NCBI GenBank assembly: GCA_030706065.1
Contig: JAUZPH010000037.1
Coordinates: 1 to 14,629, forward strand
DNA length: 14,629 nucleotides
Direction of reading: 5' to 3'
From: Bacillota bacterium
GTDB taxonomy: Bacteria > Bacillota > Clostridia > Clostridiales > Clostridiaceae
Numbering within the stretch: the stretch's first letter is position 1; every line of letters starts with the position of its first letter. Position numbers and translations under genes: made by a program. Shown here piece by piece: positions 12,584 through 14,629 of this stretch. The notes beneath the pieces were generated by a model, which saw only the letters and a list, made by a program, of their open reading frames with translations, did no database searches and was not told where the DNA came from.

Positions 12584-13537
12584 TCACCTCCATCCGACAG
12601 CGGCCGCCGGAATCAGAGAAAGGGCCGCTGCAGCGAGAAAGGTTACTGCAACAATGACAAATACCAGTTTAGCCACGAAGTTCAATTTAAAATTGGACAT
12701 GAGCATTACTGTATTTTTTATATCTATCATAGGGCCGAATATCAGGAATGCCATGACCGAGCTTCCTGTGAATTGATTAAAAAAGGATCTTCCTATGAAG
12801 GCATCCGTCTCGGAACATATGGATAGCACAAAGGCCATGAGCATCATTACTATGATGGAGGATATCTGCCCTCCTCCAATCTTTAATATGTATTCCCTGG
12901 GTATAAAGGTTTGAAAAGTAGATGAGAGAAGGGAGCCGAAAATAAAAAATCTGCCTATTTCATAAAATTCCTCGGAAACATGACTTATCAGCCCTTTCAG
13001 TTTTCCTTCCTCCTCCTCCCCGTGACAATGTTCATCACAGTGACCGTGGTGATGTCCGTGATGATGACAATCACAGGATTCTTCATGATGCATATGCTGT
13101 GAGTTTCTTAAAGGATCCCCGGAGGTCAATTCGCCGACTAGAAAACCAATGGCCATGGAACACAGAATACCAAGTCCGATCCTTAGAAAAGCCATATATG
13201 TATGTCCTAAAAAAGCATAATATGTAGACATGAACACCACCGGGTTAACTATAGGCACAGCGGTCATGAAGGTCACAGCCATGCCGACAGGCATTCCCTT
13301 TTTTACAAGCCTCCGTACTATAGGAACAATGGCACATTCACAAACAGGAAAAACTATTCCTGCCAAAGCCATTATGAGCAGTGAAAGGAATTTACTTTTT
13401 ACACGCAGTTTTCCAATGGTATCATCTGATACCATTAATTGAATCACAGACGATACCAGGGCTCCAATAATTAAAAAAGGAAACCCCTCCAGAATCAGAC
13501 TGATAAATATTGTTCCGAAATTTCTAAGCCCATCCAT
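12584..13537 (-). CDS. COG0701 (DUF318/ArsP-like) permease with His-rich loop
   Basis: A 317-residue membrane permease with about eight spans in two blocks (roughly 10-135 and 190-312). The first block carries the family motif FPVCECAIVPIVRRLVKKG (63-81, C66 and C68) and PIVNPVVF; the second carries SICSETDAFIG (239-249, C241) and IFGPMIDIKN. The loop joining the blocks (about 145-178) is extremely rich in His, Cys and Glu (HHHGHHHGHCDEHCHGEEEE, 158-177). COG0701 permeases export or import metals or organoarsenicals; this loop fits a divalent-metal sensing or binding role, though the substrate is unproven. ATG at 13537 follows AGGGGGAG with 5 nt spacing. It is first in the two-gene unit and divergent from asnS. 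No ArsR- or Zur-type regulator is adjacent. Confidence 0.9.
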   Translation of the reverse strand: MDGLRNFGTIFISLILEGFPFLIIGALVSSVIQLMVSDDTIGKLRVKSKFLSLLIMALAGIVFPVCECAIVPIVRRLVKKGMPVGMAVTFMTAVPIVNPVVFMSTYYAFLGHTYMAFLRIGLGILCSMAIGFLVGELTSGDPLRNSQHMHHEESCDCHHHGHHHGHCDEHCHGEEEEGKLKGLISHVSEEFYEIGRFFIFGSLLSSTFQTFIPREYILKIGGGQISSIIVMMLMAFVLSICSETDAFIGRSFFNQFTGSSVMAFLIFGPMIDIKNTVMLMSNFKLNFVAKLVFVIVAVTFLAAAALSLIPAAAVGWR

Positions 13538-13568
13538 TTAGCTCCCCCTATAAAATTCATGCAAAATC

Positions 13569-13597
13569 ATTTATATATAAATTTATGAGTATGTCAC
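13569..13597 (-). promoter_or_regulatory. candidate promoter and palindrome of the permease unit
   Basis: On the minus strand GTGACA (13597-13592), a 16-bp spacer and TATAAA (13575-13570). A 14-bp perfect palindrome, ATTTATATATAAAT (13569-13582), covers the -10 and could be an operator, although such AT-only palindromes also arise by chance. It does not resemble the B. subtilis Zur box. Confidence 0.4.
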
Positions 13598-13694
13598 TGG
13601 GCTTTATTCCTATATGAGAAAATTGCATAATCCATAAATTTAGTCTCCACCTTGAGCAGTAAAATCCCCTCTAAACTGCCAGCAATAAAAAAAC

Positions 13695-13722
13695 TTGCAA
13701 AAAGCCTATTTTGAGTTATACT
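13695..13722 (+). promoter_or_regulatory. asnS promoter
   Basis: TTGCAA (13695-13700), a 16-bp spacer and TATACT (13717-13722). The leader of about 70 nt contains two small hairpins (GGTTA/TAACC at 13751-13762 and TCTC/GAGA just after) and no T-box sequence. Confidence 0.6.
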
Positions 13723-13799
13723 TTTATTGGATTGTATTTTTTCAGGCAATGGTTACATAACCTTTCTCTTTTGAGAAATTTGAAAGGATGATATTTGAA

Positions 13800-14629
13800 A
13801 TGGAAAACGTATTAGTAAAGCAGCTGTACAGGAATACAGACTCCTATCTGGATAAAACCGTAACGCTTTCCGGATGGGTCAGGACCATAAGGGCCTCCAG
13901 TGCTTTTGGGTTTATTGAATTAAATGACGGAAGTTTTTTAAAAAATGTTCAGATAGTGTTTGAACAGGACCTTGCCAATTTCAAGGAAATATCGAAATTA
14001 TCCGTAAGTTCCTCCATCAGGGTTATCGGAAGCTTAAAAGCAACCCCTCAGGCAAAGCAGCCCTTTGAAATCCATGCTGCAGAAGTTATAATAGAGGGCC
14101 ATTCCACCCCGGAATACCCCCTTCAGAAGAAGAGGCACAGCTTTGAGTTTTTGAGAGAGATAGCCCACTTGAGGCCTAGGAGCAATACCTTCTCAGCGGT
14201 ATTCAGGGTACGTTCACTGGCAGCCTATGCAATACATAAGTTTTTCCAGGAACAAAATTTTGTATATACACATACTCCCATTATTACCGGCAGCGACTGC
14301 GAAGGAGCTGGTGAAATGTTCAGAGTAACAACGCTGGATTTGAAGGACATACCAAAGACGGAAGATGGAAGTATAGATACCTCCAAGGACTTCTTCGGCA
14401 AGGAAACAAACCTTACCGTAAGCGGCCAGCTGGCTGCCGAAGCCTATGCTCTGGCCTTCAGGAATGTTTATACCTTCGGGCCGACCTTCAGAGCTGAAAA
14501 CTCGAATACTACGAGACATGCTGCAGAATTTTGGATGATAGAGCCTGAGATGGCCTTTGCAGACCTGTCTGATGATATGGCTCTGGCCGAAGATATGATC
14601 AAGTATATTATCAATTATGTGATGGAAAA
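13800..14629 (+). CDS. asnS: asparaginyl-tRNA synthetase, N-terminal part (runs off the window)
   Basis: The first 276 codons of a class-IIb aminoacyl-tRNA synthetase that joins asparagine to tRNA(Asn). Residues 1-110 are the OB-fold anticodon-binding domain (TLSGWVRTIR, then FGFIELNDGS). The catalytic core begins near 120 with LREIAHLRPR, then TPIITGSDCEGAGEMF, FFGKETNLTVSGQLAAEA and class-II motif 2 FRAENSNTTRHAAEFWMIEPE. GSDCEGAGEMF and the SNTTRH region mark AsnRS rather than AspRS. ATG at 13800 is chosen; AAAGGA lies about 11 nt upstream, slightly long. An in-frame ATG at 13788 sits directly on that site and is unlikely. The gene has its own promoter and is divergent from the permease unit. 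Confidence 0.96.
   Translation, partial: MENVLVKQLYRNTDSYLDKTVTLSGWVRTIRASSAFGFIELNDGSFLKNVQIVFEQDLANFKEISKLSVSSSIRVIGSLKATPQAKQPFEIHAAEVIIEGHSTPEYPLQKKRHSFEFLREIAHLRPRSNTFSAVFRVRSLAAYAIHKFFQEQNFVYTHTPIITGSDCEGAGEMFRVTTLDLKDIPKTEDGSIDTSKDFFGKETNLTVSGQLAAEAYALAFRNVYTFGPTFRAENSNTTRHAAEFWMIEPEMAFADLSDDMALAEDMIKYIINYVME

Noticed and set aside
13723..13799. T-box leader for asnS
   Set aside because: Only about 70 nt between promoter and start, and no TGGNACCGCG-like T-box sequence.

Overview
The window reads as chromosomal DNA of a low-GC, spore-forming Gram-positive bacterium, most likely class Clostridia. The reasons are the strong AGGAGG-type ribosome sites, an AbrB regulator with a clostridial-style CxxC...CxxC tail and a Spo0A-box-like site at its promoter, DUF1836 and YesL-type proteins, and a HesB-like gene with an in-frame UGA that looks like a selenocysteine codon. 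The abrB - rsmI - trmN6 grouping is typical of the neighbourhood of the replication origin in Firmicutes; being near the origin is inference.

Layout. 1-300 (minus): start of an exported-protein gene behind a long leader. The leader has a repeated 20-nt segment, a hairpin that hides a ribosome site, and a 7-codon upstream ORF. 404-4313 (minus): a two-gene unit of a nuclease-helicase fusion of the DinG/XPD type followed by a polytopic membrane protein. 4405-4986 (plus): promoter, structured leader, HesB-like selenoprotein gene and terminator. 4990-5230: palindromes and a MITE-like inverted-repeat element. 5251-7081 (minus): a DUF1836 gene, then DnaA-box-like sites and a second copy of the structured element, then a YesL-family membrane protein. 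7082-7724: about 570 bases with no gene, then the abrB control region. 7725-8014 (plus): abrB. 8051-9306 (minus): an exported NlpC/P60 peptidase. 9319-10983 (minus): trmN6-rsmI, RNA methyltransferases. 11024-11718 (minus): a free-standing PTS IIA(Glc) gene behind a consensus promoter and the third copy of the structured element. 11830-13597 (minus): a two-gene permease unit with His-rich segments. 13695-14629 (plus): promoter and 5' part of asnS.

Most striking observations. (1) The HesB-like gene has UGA at codon 34, exactly where the family has its first conserved cysteine. The frame stays open 63 more codons to a family-like end, and a SECIS-like hairpin follows the UGA. Automated annotation would probably split or miss this gene. 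(2) Three dispersed copies (4439-4622, 6003-6094, 11581-11683) of a rod-shaped structured element share an invariant 9-nt apical loop and a bulged U, with base pairs that covary between copies. Two copies begin at the predicted transcription start and end just before the ribosome site, so the element behaves like an mRNA leader. One copy carries a 90-nt nested hairpin. I do not recognise it as a known RNA family. (3) The leader at 99-291 has mutually exclusive pairings that could switch a ribosome site on or off, around an aptamer-sized middle domain I cannot identify.

Everything here was read by eye. No homology search, RNA folding or covariance model was run.
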